From contig NC_134030.1 of assembly GCF_964204645.1 (NCBI RefSeq), positions 17,985,110-18,049,109 of the forward strand: a stretch of DNA of 64,000 nucleotides. The letters are read 5' to 3'. The notes beneath the pieces are model-generated. The model ran no database searches and was not told the origin of the DNA. It was given only the letters and a program-made list of their open reading frames with translations. This DNA comes from Tubulanus polymorphus. Taxonomy: Eukaryota; Nemertea; Palaeonemertea; Tubulaniformes; Tubulanidae. Shown here piece after piece: positions 53,760 through 64,000 of the stretch (position 1 is its first letter; every line of letters starts with the position of its first letter). Both the position numbers and the translations under genes were made by a program.

Positions 53760-55800
53760 AAATCCGAATTTGTAGAAGTGTAAAATTCCTGGTATGTAAA
53801 TGAGGGCGCCAGAACGCCAGAACACCAAAACGAAAAAACGTCCAATTTTCTCTGAAAGTTCGTTTTGGCGCACCAGAGTAAGTAGGGCATCACAATTGTT
53901 GACGCAAAGTTTTTGTTAAGATTAATTAAATAATAAGGGACTCGAACATGATCATATTCAATTTGTTTGGGATTCGAAGCTTATAGCCTGACAACAGAGT
54001 GCGGAGTAGAGACATTGGAACTCGTATCTACTATTTATCAGAAATAGATGGATTGATAGCCTCTATATGTACAGATGGCGTTAGTAGTATCATCGAATGG
54101 TTGCTATTGGCAACCGTTGAAAGATAATGAAAAGGTGGTAAAAGATGAAAAGGTGTTAAAATATGAAAAAATGATAAAATACCATCAATTGACCTTTTAT
54201 CACCTTTTGACAGTTTTTCATGTTTTCATCACCGTCTTATATGTTTTCACTATCTTTTTGTATGTTTTCATCATCTAATTAAACCTTTTGATTATCGAAT
54301 AACATGTAACCATGTTTTGGTGGCTTTCGCCTTCCATAGAAAATAGTTTATCGAACGTTAAGTGTAAAATCGAATCTGCCACGGTGCGCGGAAATGGCAT
54401 TTTTGAACTATTCTAACTAACTGAACTGTTCTTGGAAATTAGCGCGTATTTGCTCGAATCAAGTGCCGAAAAAGCCTCCTCACCAATATTTGCTCAGTGC
54501 ACATGTTTTTTTAATGCAAAATCGTTACCAAGCCTGTATACATGATACTAAACAATAATCATTTAACATATCGTGAAACTGCTGACCGAACGGGTAAGTA
54601 AGTTATACTGGATGTTAAAGGATTTTACAAGAAAAAAGTTTTTGAATATAGTTTGAATCTGATTCGTTATAATCAACATTTAATGAAAAATGTATTTGGC
54701 TAAAAATGATACCTTTTGTTTGCTGATCGACCGGGTCATTTTTTAAGCCGCAATACAATTTGCAAGTAGTTCATATCAATAACTGTTATGGTTAGCTACG
54801 GTTCTTACACATGTATAGGCGGACGGCCGGGTCAACTTACAACACTAGGCAGAAATTAGAAACTAGGTGCTAGCTATGTTAGCTTTTAATTTCGCGATAG
54901 AAAGTCGGATATAACTGGCCGCCGGTCGAAAAAAAACAACATATGATTAGATACAGAATCGAAATTTGATTTTGTGATTTATTTCAGGAAATTAGAAAGA
55001 AAGATGACTTCGTCCCAAGGATGCCTCATTAAAAGCTAGCACTTGCAATGAATCATATATCGATAAAATTAATTCCAAATCTATGCGCGCGACTGACTCT
55101 CAAAAAAATGCTAATTAACTATACGTGGGAGCTTTGCGAGATATGGACAAATCCGTAGAAGTAATTATCACGATGATTTTCCGTAGCTCCCTGATTGATT
55201 ATCGACTCAATATTCATTGTTCGCACCCAACATCCATAAGACCTATATTTTTCATATATATTTTTGTTAACAATGTTTTTAAGTAGAATAGCTAAAAAAT
55301 GTCCATGCCTTCAGTTTCAGATTACATAAGAAAAAATCTCGTCGAATATGAAGCTGATAATATCGACTTTATTTCTGGTCTGTTCTACAACGGCAGGAAA
55401 ATTTACAAATATAATTGTCACTTATATAACCGTGAGGCAGAGATAACGGCGTTTTAGGGACACAATCCATCATTTATGTTTGAAAACTTCCTGAAAATTA
55501 TTTAATCGAGCGAAGCTCTCAAATGAAAAAAAAGCATGACAGAGGAATTTAATGAATTTTGTCTTTTGATTGGAAAACTAAGCCGAAAGGCTCCTGATCT
55601 ACGATAACCATTTGGGAATATTTTCGTATATTTCTTAATAGCTCGATTACTGATGTTTTCCAAAATTATCGAAATATATACTCTTGACTTCAGAATAATT
55701 TCTATTTCACTGTCTGTTGAGCTACTATTGTCGACGTCAAACTATACTTAGTTTGAGACCGCTGGACTTTTGGCGATAACTACTAAAATGAGAGATACGT
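53760..55800. other. Unassigned host sequence
   Basis: 53800-53880 has short GGCGC/AAAACG motifs reminiscent of the 154-bp satellite. 54115-54290 is an imperfect inverted region of GATGAAAAGGTG and CATCACCTTTT-type words. No gene recognised. Confidence 0.35.
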
Positions 55801-55805
55801 ATCAG

Positions 55806-55917
55806 GGTCCAGTTCCACAGTTCGGAGTTAAGATTTGACCCTGAGTTAACTCATTAAAAATGAACTAATTTTAACTCAGAGTTAACTCTAACTCACAACT
55901 TTGGAACTGGGTCCCAG
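55806..55917. mobile_element. Palindromic MITE
   Basis: About 112 bp with inverted ends GGGTCCAGTTCCACAGTT and AACTTTGGAACTGGGTCCC and internal GAGTTAACTC/TTAACTC palindromes. Non-coding. Confidence 0.65.
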
Positions 55918-56087
55918 GTAGTCTGGTCTAGGGATTATCGATACCCTGGCCGAAGACTAATGGACTAAAATAGACTGAATTTCGAGTTTATTCAACCTTT
56001 CGAGCTCGTATTTCACAACCGAAGGAGCGGATGAATAAGATTGGGCCTTCAGTGTCTACATTGTTTGAGGTTTGGACTTAATTACCT

Positions 56088-56205
56088 GGGACCGGTTGCA
56101 TAGTCATGGCTTAGACTCAAGACCAGTCTAAGGCCATCTTAGTTCTATAGCCAATCTAACAACTTTAGACCAGTTTTCAGATTTAAGACCACTTTGGGAC
56201 ACTCT
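56088..56205. repeat. Short interspersed element-like fragment
   Basis: GGGACCGGTTGCATAGTCAT, GACTCAAGACCAGTCTAAGG and TTTAGACCAG motifs repeat the GACTxxAGACCAGTCT theme that marks a common invertebrate short element. Family identity uncertain. Confidence 0.4.
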
Positions 56206-56559
56206 TTTATGTTTTCTTCACGGTCGCTAACGCAAAAAAAATTCCCCATTTAAAAAATAGAAAAATTCGCCCTCATCACCTTTGGAACTTCCTCTATCTT
56301 TTCTTTTTAAAAAAGGGAAACAAAAATGATTACGCGCCGTCCTCGTCACTTTTCCAAAAAGGGGCTGATGAGAAACAAGGGTAACTCTTTGTGTGGCCTT
56401 ATTGATTAACATTTAAACGAGAAAAAGGGTCTTTTTGATGAGTGCATTTAAAAAAAGAGGAGGGAATAGCAGATGAGAGCGGGACATTTTGGATTGCTGA
56501 TGATTTGCTGATAAGTCATCGCTAATCGTTGCGTCGTAATGAATAAAATGTGAGCGTGA

Positions 56560-56680
56560 CGAGAGAAATCTCACAATGATTCAGTCAAAGATGAAAATGA
56601 AAAATTCTTGGATAGATGAGACTTTATTTTGAGCAACGTTTCGGCTAAATACTATTATCCATCATCAGGGGTACTGACGG
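56560..56680 (-). mobile_element. Solo terminal repeat of a Penelope-like element
   Basis: GACGAGAGAAATCTCACAATG at the left echoes the terminus of the 35745 element. On the minus strand CCTGATGA, an imperfect hairpin (GGATAA/TTAGCC arms) and GAAACGTTG give a hammerhead core. No RT sequence. Confidence 0.65.
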
Positions 56681-56779
56681 TGGCTGATAGTGTTGACTGA
56701 ATCAGTGCACGACTTTTATCTCGTCATCCATCTTACACGGAAGATAATGTATATCTTCTCGATTCATCTAGTTTCAGCG

Positions 56780-56962
56780 TGTGTTTGTGATGACGGTTGG
56801 AGCCCGGCTGGAAATACGAAATGCTTCAAGTTTTTTTCCGGGAAATTCGGGGCAACGCTCCCATTGTCTTCGGCACTGGCCAAAATTGATAGCTTGGAGG
56901 AAAATGATGTAGCTCAGAGTATGTACATGTCGAAATATGCAGGCTACCAAAAACATTTTTAA
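56780..56962 (+). CDS. C-type-lectin-like exon or fragment
   Basis: After a possible acceptor (TTTCAG at 56772-56777) the frame reads CVCDDGWSPAGNTKCFKFF, then ALAKIDSLEENDVAQSM, matching the start of a C-type lectin domain (CxxGW...CYKF...LAKIDSxEEN). The usual W-A-x-x-x-C helix between them is replaced by unrelated residues, and no continuation is found before a stop at 56960. Probably a decayed or partial exon. Confidence 0.45.
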   Translation, partial: CVCDDGWSPAGNTKCFKFFSGKFGATLPLSSALAKIDSLEENDVAQSMYMSKYAGYQKHF

Positions 56963-59220
56963 TCGTTTAAATCGAAATTTTTAATCGTTTTAATCGGAAT
57001 TTTTAATCGTTTTAAGGAATGTACCTGAGACAAAACGGGCCAACAGTACTACATAATCGGTACCATAGCATCTTATGTTCGGCCAAACAATATTATGCCG
57101 TATAGGCCCCCTATCATTAGAAATTTTTGTCGGCAGTGTTATATTAACATTTTTATGAACCCCAACCTGGAAAACATCCTGGATCGGCGCCTGATATGCT
57201 GTTTCGTACGGGGAGAGGCGACCATGGTTTAACTTACACGATGCTGTCGTCATTTTAAGTCTAATACCCGCTGACGTGCCGTCTGTTTGGCTTGGATTTA
57301 GGAAACAAGCCTCATCATTTAACTTCGCTACGATAAATTCGTCGTTTCTAGGAATAACATTGCCCTATATGACATTGTACCGTTAAAATACACATCAAAG
57401 AAGCTTCGATCAACCCTTTCGTCGGCGAATAAAGAACCTAATTTGCTCGAGACATGGGGGATTTTTTGCGAAAGAAAATGTTTCAAAAAGTTCCACTATC
57501 TATCGTGTTAGGGCAGTTATTGTTTTATTTCAACGACGGTAAGGCGGTTTTAAATCATGCCATAGTACAGTTAGTGCAGCCAACTTCGACTAGCTTGCCA
57601 TCTAGCGGACAATGAAGGCAGTAGGTCAGTCACATCAACTGTTAATGGGTGCCTTTTGTTTTGGCCGGCGTGCTTGCGACCGCTCTTTGACACAAGGGAA
57701 AACATCTTGACGTATACGAGGGCCGGCTCCATTCCTTCAAAATTTGAATGCACTCTTGAATAAGACCGGAAAAGATTATTTGCAAAGGGAATTTAAAAAA
57801 GACTACAAATTAATCCAAATAGTCCTTATTAATGCCAAAAACAACGACTGTTTGTCTTGATAAATTTTCTGTTGGAGACCCACCAGAACTCCTACCAATG
57901 TTTCGCTCACAGCCCACACTCTTGAGCCTGCCCTTTTTCGAATTGAGTGTCCATTCCAATATCAAGGTCGACCCCTTCAGATTTGAATCATAAGGAAATT
58001 GTTTCATTACCTGCTTGCAGGATTTCAGAAATTGGGCCCCCGGAGAGCCGAGTGTAGCCGGATGGTTGTTCGGTCGTCCTATGGTCGAACGTTGCGTTGA
58101 AATGTATCGACGTAATGGTAAATGGAACGATGTTATATGCGTCAATATGAAACCAGCTATGTGTTCGAAGGATTGTCAATAAAATTGAACGAGGGTGATA
58201 TGAACATCTTGCAAGTTCACATTTTGTTCAGTATCGAAAATAAATCTATTCTGTTGCGGCAATACGGTCGTCTTATGACTTATGATAGACTTCTGAAGTT
58301 GTTTGAAGTTTAATTCTCTAAAAATCACTCGATCACTCAGAGGCTTGTTTCGTTCTTGCACGGTCGGATGATTGGACAAAGTTAGTTTTTCCAGCGGACT
58401 GTATTCTAACCTGAAACTGGTACGATAACTATGGGATTCAACCGGCACTTCAAAACTCAACAATTGCGACAGCTCAGAGCTAGCTGATGATAAACACTTT
58501 TGAAAATGTAATCAAATAGAATAAGGCTATTATTTCTTGGGCGGACGGGCTGCAGCTCATCTGTGTACTTGGCGTGTCAATTTCATACTAGCGCCAATTT
58601 CCAATGTTTTTCTAAAGGAGAAAAATAAATTGGCGAAGAATCCAGGGAAAAACAACAGGTCTCATATCTGCATCATTTTCTGGTAATGGTATTCATTTCT
58701 TAAGTAAAAAAAAAAAAAAACAACGGTCCACCTTATGGCGAGTCAATTTCAACCTACCAACAATTTCCTTTTTTTGTGTTAAGATAGCGAAAAGATATCG
58801 GTTGGCTGGGTCCATTTTGGACCTCAGACCCTTGAAAAACATGGTATCTTTTTAGCCCATACACAATGACTACCAATCTTGACTATTTGATAATTTTAGA
58901 TTTTCCGATTTTGCAAAACCTATCTAGGCAATGGGCGTCCATATGAAGCCCCTTTGAAATTCGACCAATGATGGCAACTAGTTTCTGAAAATAAAGGTAA
59001 GAAGTTCTAAGCAATGTTAAGAGTTAGCCGCAATCCGCGTCGTTTCACGAACATACATTGACACAAGTCTCGGAAAATTACCTACTAATTTGTGGTGGCG
59101 GTAGGGCGCAATTCTAACTCGGGATATTTTTTCATTAACTTGTATTCATTGATATCGAAGTCATTTTACCTGATGATAACCAATCTATTCATTTTCTGTT
59201 AATTCGTGATATTCAGAAAG
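56963..59220. other. Unassigned host sequence
   Basis: Minus-strand frames at 57571-57753 and 57810-58145 share a similar Thr/Asn-rich pattern in places, suggesting an old repeat, but no domain is recognised. A CGTTTTAATCGG direct repeat occurs near 56960-57015 and an A16 run at 58707-58722. Confidence 0.35.
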
Positions 59221-59239
59221 ATAATGTACAGCCATTCCC

Positions 59240-59345
59240 GCATCCTCCCACGGCAGGGATTCGAACCTGATGGCATCGCTACACTGCTGAGGCACTAACC
59301 CCTGCCACAATAGACCGGTGCGCAGGTACATGCGCCGCTTTGCCG
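59240..59345 (-). mobile_element. tRNA-derived SINE head
   Basis: On the minus strand GGCAGGGGTTAGTGCCTCAGC is followed by CAGGTTCGAATCCCTGCC (B box with a pairing T arm). Same family as 59490-59640. Confidence 0.6.
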
Positions 59346-59489
59346 CACGAAAACCTGCGGCACCAATCAGTTTGCTTGTTGTATAATCACTTAGATAAAT
59401 TACACGGATGAACCATATATGGGAAAACCTGAGCTAGAATAAGACGTGATTTCTGATTGGCTGATAATGACAACATCTAAGTCACGCAC

Positions 59490-59645
59490 TCGGTCTAGTG
59501 TGGCAGGGTTTCGTACCGTGGCATTCTCGATGCCATCTGGTTCGAATCCCTGCCGAGGGAGGATTCTATTGTCGGTTCCGGTAGCGGGTACGATGCGGCA
59601 CGCAGTTTCGTGTTGTCCCTTCTAAATAAGATAGATAAAGAATAA
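59490..59645 (+). mobile_element. tRNA-derived SINE
   Basis: GTGTGGCAGGGTTTCGTACCG, then CTGGTTCGAATCCCTGCCGAGG and a body to AAATAAGATAGATAAAGAATAA. Inverted relative to the head at 59240-59345, about 150 bp away. Confidence 0.65.
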
Positions 59646-59824
59646 ATCCATGATTGTCAGTTTTACAATAGGAGTGTCCTTCCGTAGGCATTAAAATTAT
59701 TAACGAGGTTTATTGATTTCTCGCAAAAGATAGTTGATTAAACTCGATAGTTGATTAAACTCGAAATATTGTTTGTATTCTGGATAGATGTTCCATGCAA
59801 ATATATGAGGCTTTTTTTGTTCCT

Positions 59825-60260
59825 GTGCTTGCAGTTAATTTCCATTTGAAAATGTCAGACGTGAAGTACTGAACACATGTGAAGGGCGGATGATCAGTTT
59901 TTGAATGCGATGATAAAATGTCTAATGTATGGTGTTTGTAGTTCATTTTCAATTAAAAATGTCTCAGATGAAGCACTGAACACATGTGAAGTGTGGACCA
60001 TCAGTTTTTGAAAGTGTGCTGATAAAATGTCTAATATCTGGTGTTTGTAGTTCATTTTCAATTAAAAATGTCTCAGGCGAAACACTGAACACAACGCGAA
60101 CGCGAAGTGTGGACCGTCAGTTTTTGAAAGTGTGCTGATAAAATGTCTAATATCTGGTGTTTGTAGTTAATTTTCAATTAAAAATGTCTCAGGTGAGGTT
60201 CTGAACACATGTGAACGTGGATGATCAGTTTCTTTTTTGAAAATATCTCTGATGAAGTTC
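59825..60260. repeat. 110-117-bp tandem repeat, about 4 copies
   Basis: Units contain TTTGTAGTTCATTTTCAATT, AAAATGTCTCAGATGAAG, CTGAACACATGTGAAG and GTGTGCTGATAAAATGTCT; copies start near 59830, 59934, 60044 and 60161. Confidence 0.85.
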
Positions 60261-60769
60261 TGAACAACCGAACTGTTGTAGTGGCCAATCGTTAAACGTC
60301 CAAATCGTAACCCGTAATGTCGTCAAACATAAATTTCGTAAAACATAAGTGGTGATGTCGCAATCGGTCGTTTAGGGCTTCCATACCTCGGGGCTTTCAT
60401 ACGTAACAATTATGTTAACAGTCCTCCACCCAACCGCACCTATGGAATATATGTTAAAATTAAGTGCTAAAACGCTTCATTCATATTTGCCGTCAAAACA
60501 TGTTTTTTTACGAAAAATCGATGCAATTTCTATATTATTCCGGCCATATTATTCATACATTCATCACGAAACTGCTGACAGAGCGGGTAAGTAAAATCAT
60601 ACGCTGGGGAAGAGCGATTCTAAATAGAGTTCTTTTAGTCGAAATGTCCAGAAATAACAAAACGACCTAGGGAAATTCGAATACACAATTTGTACAATAC
60701 GTGAAATGGAAATCAATTTATGATCTATCCTGGTAGTTACCGAGTTAATGTAATGTATTCATATCCAAT

Positions 60770-60975
60770 CGGGCATCAAATCAAGTGTATCAAATTAAAT
60801 ATCAAATCGAGTGTATCAAATCAAATATCAAATCAAGTGTATCAAATTAAATATCAAATCGAGTGCATCAAATCAAATATCAAACCGAGTGCATCGAATC
60901 AAATATCAAACCAAGTGTATCAAATCAAATATCAAACCGAGTGCATCACATATCAAATCAAGTGTATCAAATTGT
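60770..60975. repeat. 24-25-bp minisatellite
   Basis: About nine units of the form ATCAAATCAAGTGTATCAAAT with A/C and T/C variants. Confidence 0.9.
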
Positions 60976-61138
60976 CGCGACTCATGTCGCGAGTATTATT
61001 ATTATCAGTAATCCATGGTAATCAACACATGTATTATGTTTCTACAGTACAAATCACGAATGAATATTAGTACCTGTCAGTACTTATCCTACCATGAAAC
61101 TGATCAACTATAAATTATGTACAGAATTAATCTGAGTG

Positions 61139-61216
61139 TCCACTCATACTATATTGCTCACTGAAACACGTTCTTCGTCCACTCATACTATATTGCTCAC
61201 TGAAACACGTTCTTCG
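61139..61216. repeat. 39-bp perfect tandem duplication
   Basis: TCCACTCATACTATATTGCT through CACGTTCTTCG occurs twice without a gap and identically. Confidence 0.9.
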
Positions 61217-61639
61217 TAGTTCATATATGGTTTACCCGTCAGGACATTTGGTCACTCGAGCCTGTGTTTTACCAGCTAAACGGCTGTTATCTGTAACTGT
61301 AAAATTTGACAGAGGAGTGTATGATACGAATCCAGCTAACTTGCTGACCAAATGAATACCAAGGTGAGCAGATGACAATGGATAGGAAAAACAGTCAGTA
61401 TACTGACAGAATCTTTCATACACCATATACATGTTGTCATTATTTTCGAGTATATTTCTCACAAGAGCAATTTCATTTCCAATTTGAATACAATTGTCTG
61501 GATGGAACTGAGGTTTTCAGTTCATATCCATTGATCTTCAGTTTTTTTAACTGTGTTAAGACCACATTTAAAATTTAAATCACCTCTATTTATGGGTAAG
61601 GGCCCACTATGACGTCAGACAGGGGACGAATGCTGGAAG

Positions 61640-63030
61640 AATGAGTAGACTTGTCAGCTGACCCATCTCGTTCAAGTATGCGCCTTATGACCTACTGAAG
61701 AGGATCGGTTCCACTTCTTAACATTGTTTTAATGCGTCCTAAATAGCTTTCAAATGGAAATGCTGAATAATCATCAAGATTTCCATGTTTATTTACATCA
61801 TCAGAAATATGAATCAGGTTGTGAACATTATAAACCATAGCCTTATTTCCATAGATTGTTGAGTAACTATCCACAAATAAGTAAAGGAGGCTGTTGGCAT
61901 AATCAGAATGAGACGAATACATAGTAGGGTGACATAAGCACCAAATAGCAACACTAAGGATTAGAAAATTCCTATATAACTCTTCAGGCAGCTGAGATTT
62001 TAGTGCCACAATTCCAGTATACAGAAGAAACAATCTTTATTCTGTTGCTTTCCAGTAAGCTAATTCAGAGAACGACCGGCCTTTTCTATTGAATTCTGAT
62101 GGCACAAATTTCGACAACTGTATAATTTTTTGAGAAATACTCGCAATGATGTGAGATGGCATGCTGCAGTTTAAAGGACCATTCAACCAAAACTTAATCA
62201 GCCGTTTCACAACTCCAAGACAAACCAAATGCATATAATCCAGAGGAAAATGCGTAATCACATCTATAGGGAGGCGTGTAAAAGGAGAAACCCCTTGTTC
62301 CTTCTAAATTGTTCCGAAGAATCAGCTTCATAAAACAGGCCAAAATGCTTTGCTACTTTTAAAAAGAGGGATGCCATCAACATTAACTAGTAATTTTAGC
62401 TCACATGATACTACAAACCGGTTGGCTAGATTTTCAATCAAAAGACAAAGTGACCTCTGTAGACCAAAATGAAAATATGACCCACCGGAGAGAGATAATA
62501 TTTCGTATGAATTGGAACGAGCCGTTTTTAGAAGGGTGCGAGAATCGCGAGGTAAATAAGGGTGATATGGCTGTAATAAGGAAAGAAGTTCTGACATTGA
62601 AACAAGCGAAATAGAGTTTTTGACAGCCCACTCCTTTAACCTATCTTGTAAACTGTGATCATCAGTTTTATTAGAACGACGGGAATCGGATTCATCACCA
62701 CTGGAATACAGTAGGCCTGGATTAGGTGTATCACCGCTACTGACATTGTCAGTGTCATCAATACTATTGTCGAACATCGTGAAATAAATTTCATCGCAGC
62801 CACTTTGGTCAGGAATCTCATTTGAGTTCATTTCAGGTGTGATGGGCTGTGATGAGGTAGAGTTCATTACTCTGGTTTTCATTTAAAACAGAACCAGTTT
62901 CATTGTTGTTAGGTCTACTCTCATCATCTGTAAATGACTGCATTATTTGATTAACCTCAGCCAATATTTGCCGGCGCTTTGTCCAAGAAGACACAGTAGT
63001 GTCATTTTTTTTTCTTTCAAATGACATTTC
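61640..63030 (-). pseudogene. CACTA/EnSpm-like transposase-derived gene, broken
   Basis: Read on the minus strand: an acidic Ser/Asn-rich N-terminus with SWTKRRQILAEVNQIM; LKEWAVKNSISLVSMSELLSLL...LPRDSRTLL; NVDGIPLFKSSKAFWPVL. Then a deletion and frameshift near 62330 remove the centre, followed by VITHFPLDYMHLVCLGVVKRL; and after an in-frame TAA (62034-62036 region) FLLYTGIVALK...VYNVHNLIHISDD...SAFPFESYLGRIK. A further in-frame TAG near 61691 precedes a short continuation. The order and motifs are those of a widespread animal transposase-like family with a DUF4218-type C-terminus. Clearly non-functional as it stands. Confidence 0.75.
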
Positions 63031-63045
63031 AGCAGAGCGAAGCAA

Positions 63046-64000
63046 GAAAAGCCAGATGAGATGGAATTATTTTAACGTGAACGGGAAAACAAACAAGGCT
63101 TTTAGGCCTAGCCCATATAAGGAGGTCTCAACAGATCTAATATTTCTGTTCACCAATTAACCAAGAGTTTTGAAAAAAGTTATTTTACGATTAAAACGTG
63201 GCTTAGACTCGGGAAGAGGGTTAGGCCTATTAAAAAGGTAATTACGAATACGAGCCGTGGCCCGGATTTATTTTGGTGATAGGCCTACTGCTTTAAAATA
63301 CTGTGATTTTCCCTAACTATTAGCGATATAAAGATTCTCCGTAAACAATTGTTAGCTATTACCTCTTGATTGTCGGTCTCTTCAATGCTTGCGCGGATGG
63401 AAGAAGATTATGAATGCGAAAATTTACCATACAATACGACAAAAGAATTTCTCACGGCGTGCCGGTTTCTACTTTCGCTAATGGTTTGTACTAGTTCGCA
63501 ACCGTTCGAGACCGTCAAGTACTCACCATTGTAGAGTCGAATCCCACGCGCGCTACAAATAAAATTCACGCGACTTCCGAAACGATTTAAAGTTTATTTT
63601 CGTTTTTTTAAACAAATTGAAGTCTTTAAAAGTTGATTAGACGTAACATCTGTAAAAGAAGTTGGAGTGACTCTTTATTCAATGTCATGACCCCAGCATC
63701 GGAATGGCGTCATTTTCAGACGATTGTCCAACGTCGCAAATGATGACGTATAGAGAAAAAAATTATAGAATCGCAAATTGGCACACAATCTCAATTTTAT
63801 TTAACACACAATGCAACAGTGCTTTCAAAATGTAAAATGCTCATAAATTTTGAAAAAAGGTCGATATGAGCTGGTGAATTGACGTCTAGTTGATGTTGAA
63901 ATTCCGACGTCGGTAGGGTCAGTCGGCGACGATCATCTGACGTCATTCCAACGTCGCTGTGCTAGCTGGATACGTGTTGGAGATAAGAAAGTCGATACTT
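63046..64000. other. Unassigned host sequence at the window edge
   Basis: No gene or repeat recognised; several CGACGT/GACGTC words near 63720-63960 give a weakly repetitive texture. Confidence 0.35.

Overview
This window is nuclear DNA of an invertebrate animal that cannot be placed more exactly from sequence alone. The evidence is spliced genes with GT-AG introns, a tRNA-Pro with eukaryotic A and B boxes, tRNA-derived SINEs, a Penelope-like element, LINE, CACTA-like and hAT-like remnants, and long satellites. Host coding sequence is sparse: an intact 10-exon gene for a DDE-integrase-type protein (894-4810, minus), part of a DBH/MOXD-like copper monooxygenase gene (51.9-53.4 kb, minus), two exons of a GON domain (48.8-50.4 kb, minus), a C-type-lectin-like exon and a possible signal-peptide exon.

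The centrepiece is a 16,688-bp Polinton/Maverick (11603-28290). It is bounded by a perfect 6-bp target-site duplication (GCTGAC) and terminal inverted repeats starting AGTAATTAGA, and is far richer in A+T than its surroundings. Gene order is: protein-primed type DNA polymerase B (+), zinc-finger/VLTF3-like protein (-), penton (+), four small (mostly membrane) proteins, two larger conserved proteins each broken by one in-frame stop, major capsid protein, chromodomain integrase, packaging ATPase, an iteron-like non-coding block, two small genes, then two minus-strand genes running out of the right TIR. Most morphogenesis and integration genes are open, while the polymerase has three frameshifts, so this is a recent but decaying copy. 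No adenain-type protease was found.

Three features of this Polinton deserve attention. First, the polymerase carries a full-length LAGLIDADG intein at the catalytic motif C (15276-16338). Second, its genes fall into two start-site classes. Four minus/plus genes near the ends and at the polymerase/VLTF3 divergence share CATCACCACAAGTAA exactly 16 nt before the ATG; the virion-side genes instead start inside a T-run plus TAAATAAATG/TATATAAATG motif that looks like a poxvirus-type late promoter. Third, the same element encodes a probable VLTF3-like late transcription factor, so factor and promoter may form a self-contained early/late switch.

Layout: 0.4-0.6 kb Penelope terminal remnant; 0.9-4.8 kb integrase-like gene; 5.3-6.5 kb 154-bp satellite; 6.6-8.8 kb GC-rich minisatellite and a dispersed repeat family; 9.1-11.6 kb nothing recognised; 11.6-28.3 kb Polinton; 28.3-34.1 kb the same dispersed repeat family plus a 1-kb foldback; 34.1-35.0 kb LINE RT fragment; 35.0-38.9 kb a TIR-bounded element containing a Penelope-like insertion; 38.9-40.5 kb relic of a second Polinton; 40.5-48.7 kb mostly unrecognised sequence with microsatellites; 48.8-53.4 kb exons and a tRNA; 53.4-53.7 kb a (CCCT)n tract; 54-61 kb small mobile elements and tandem repeats; 61.6-63.0 kb broken CACTA-like transposase gene.
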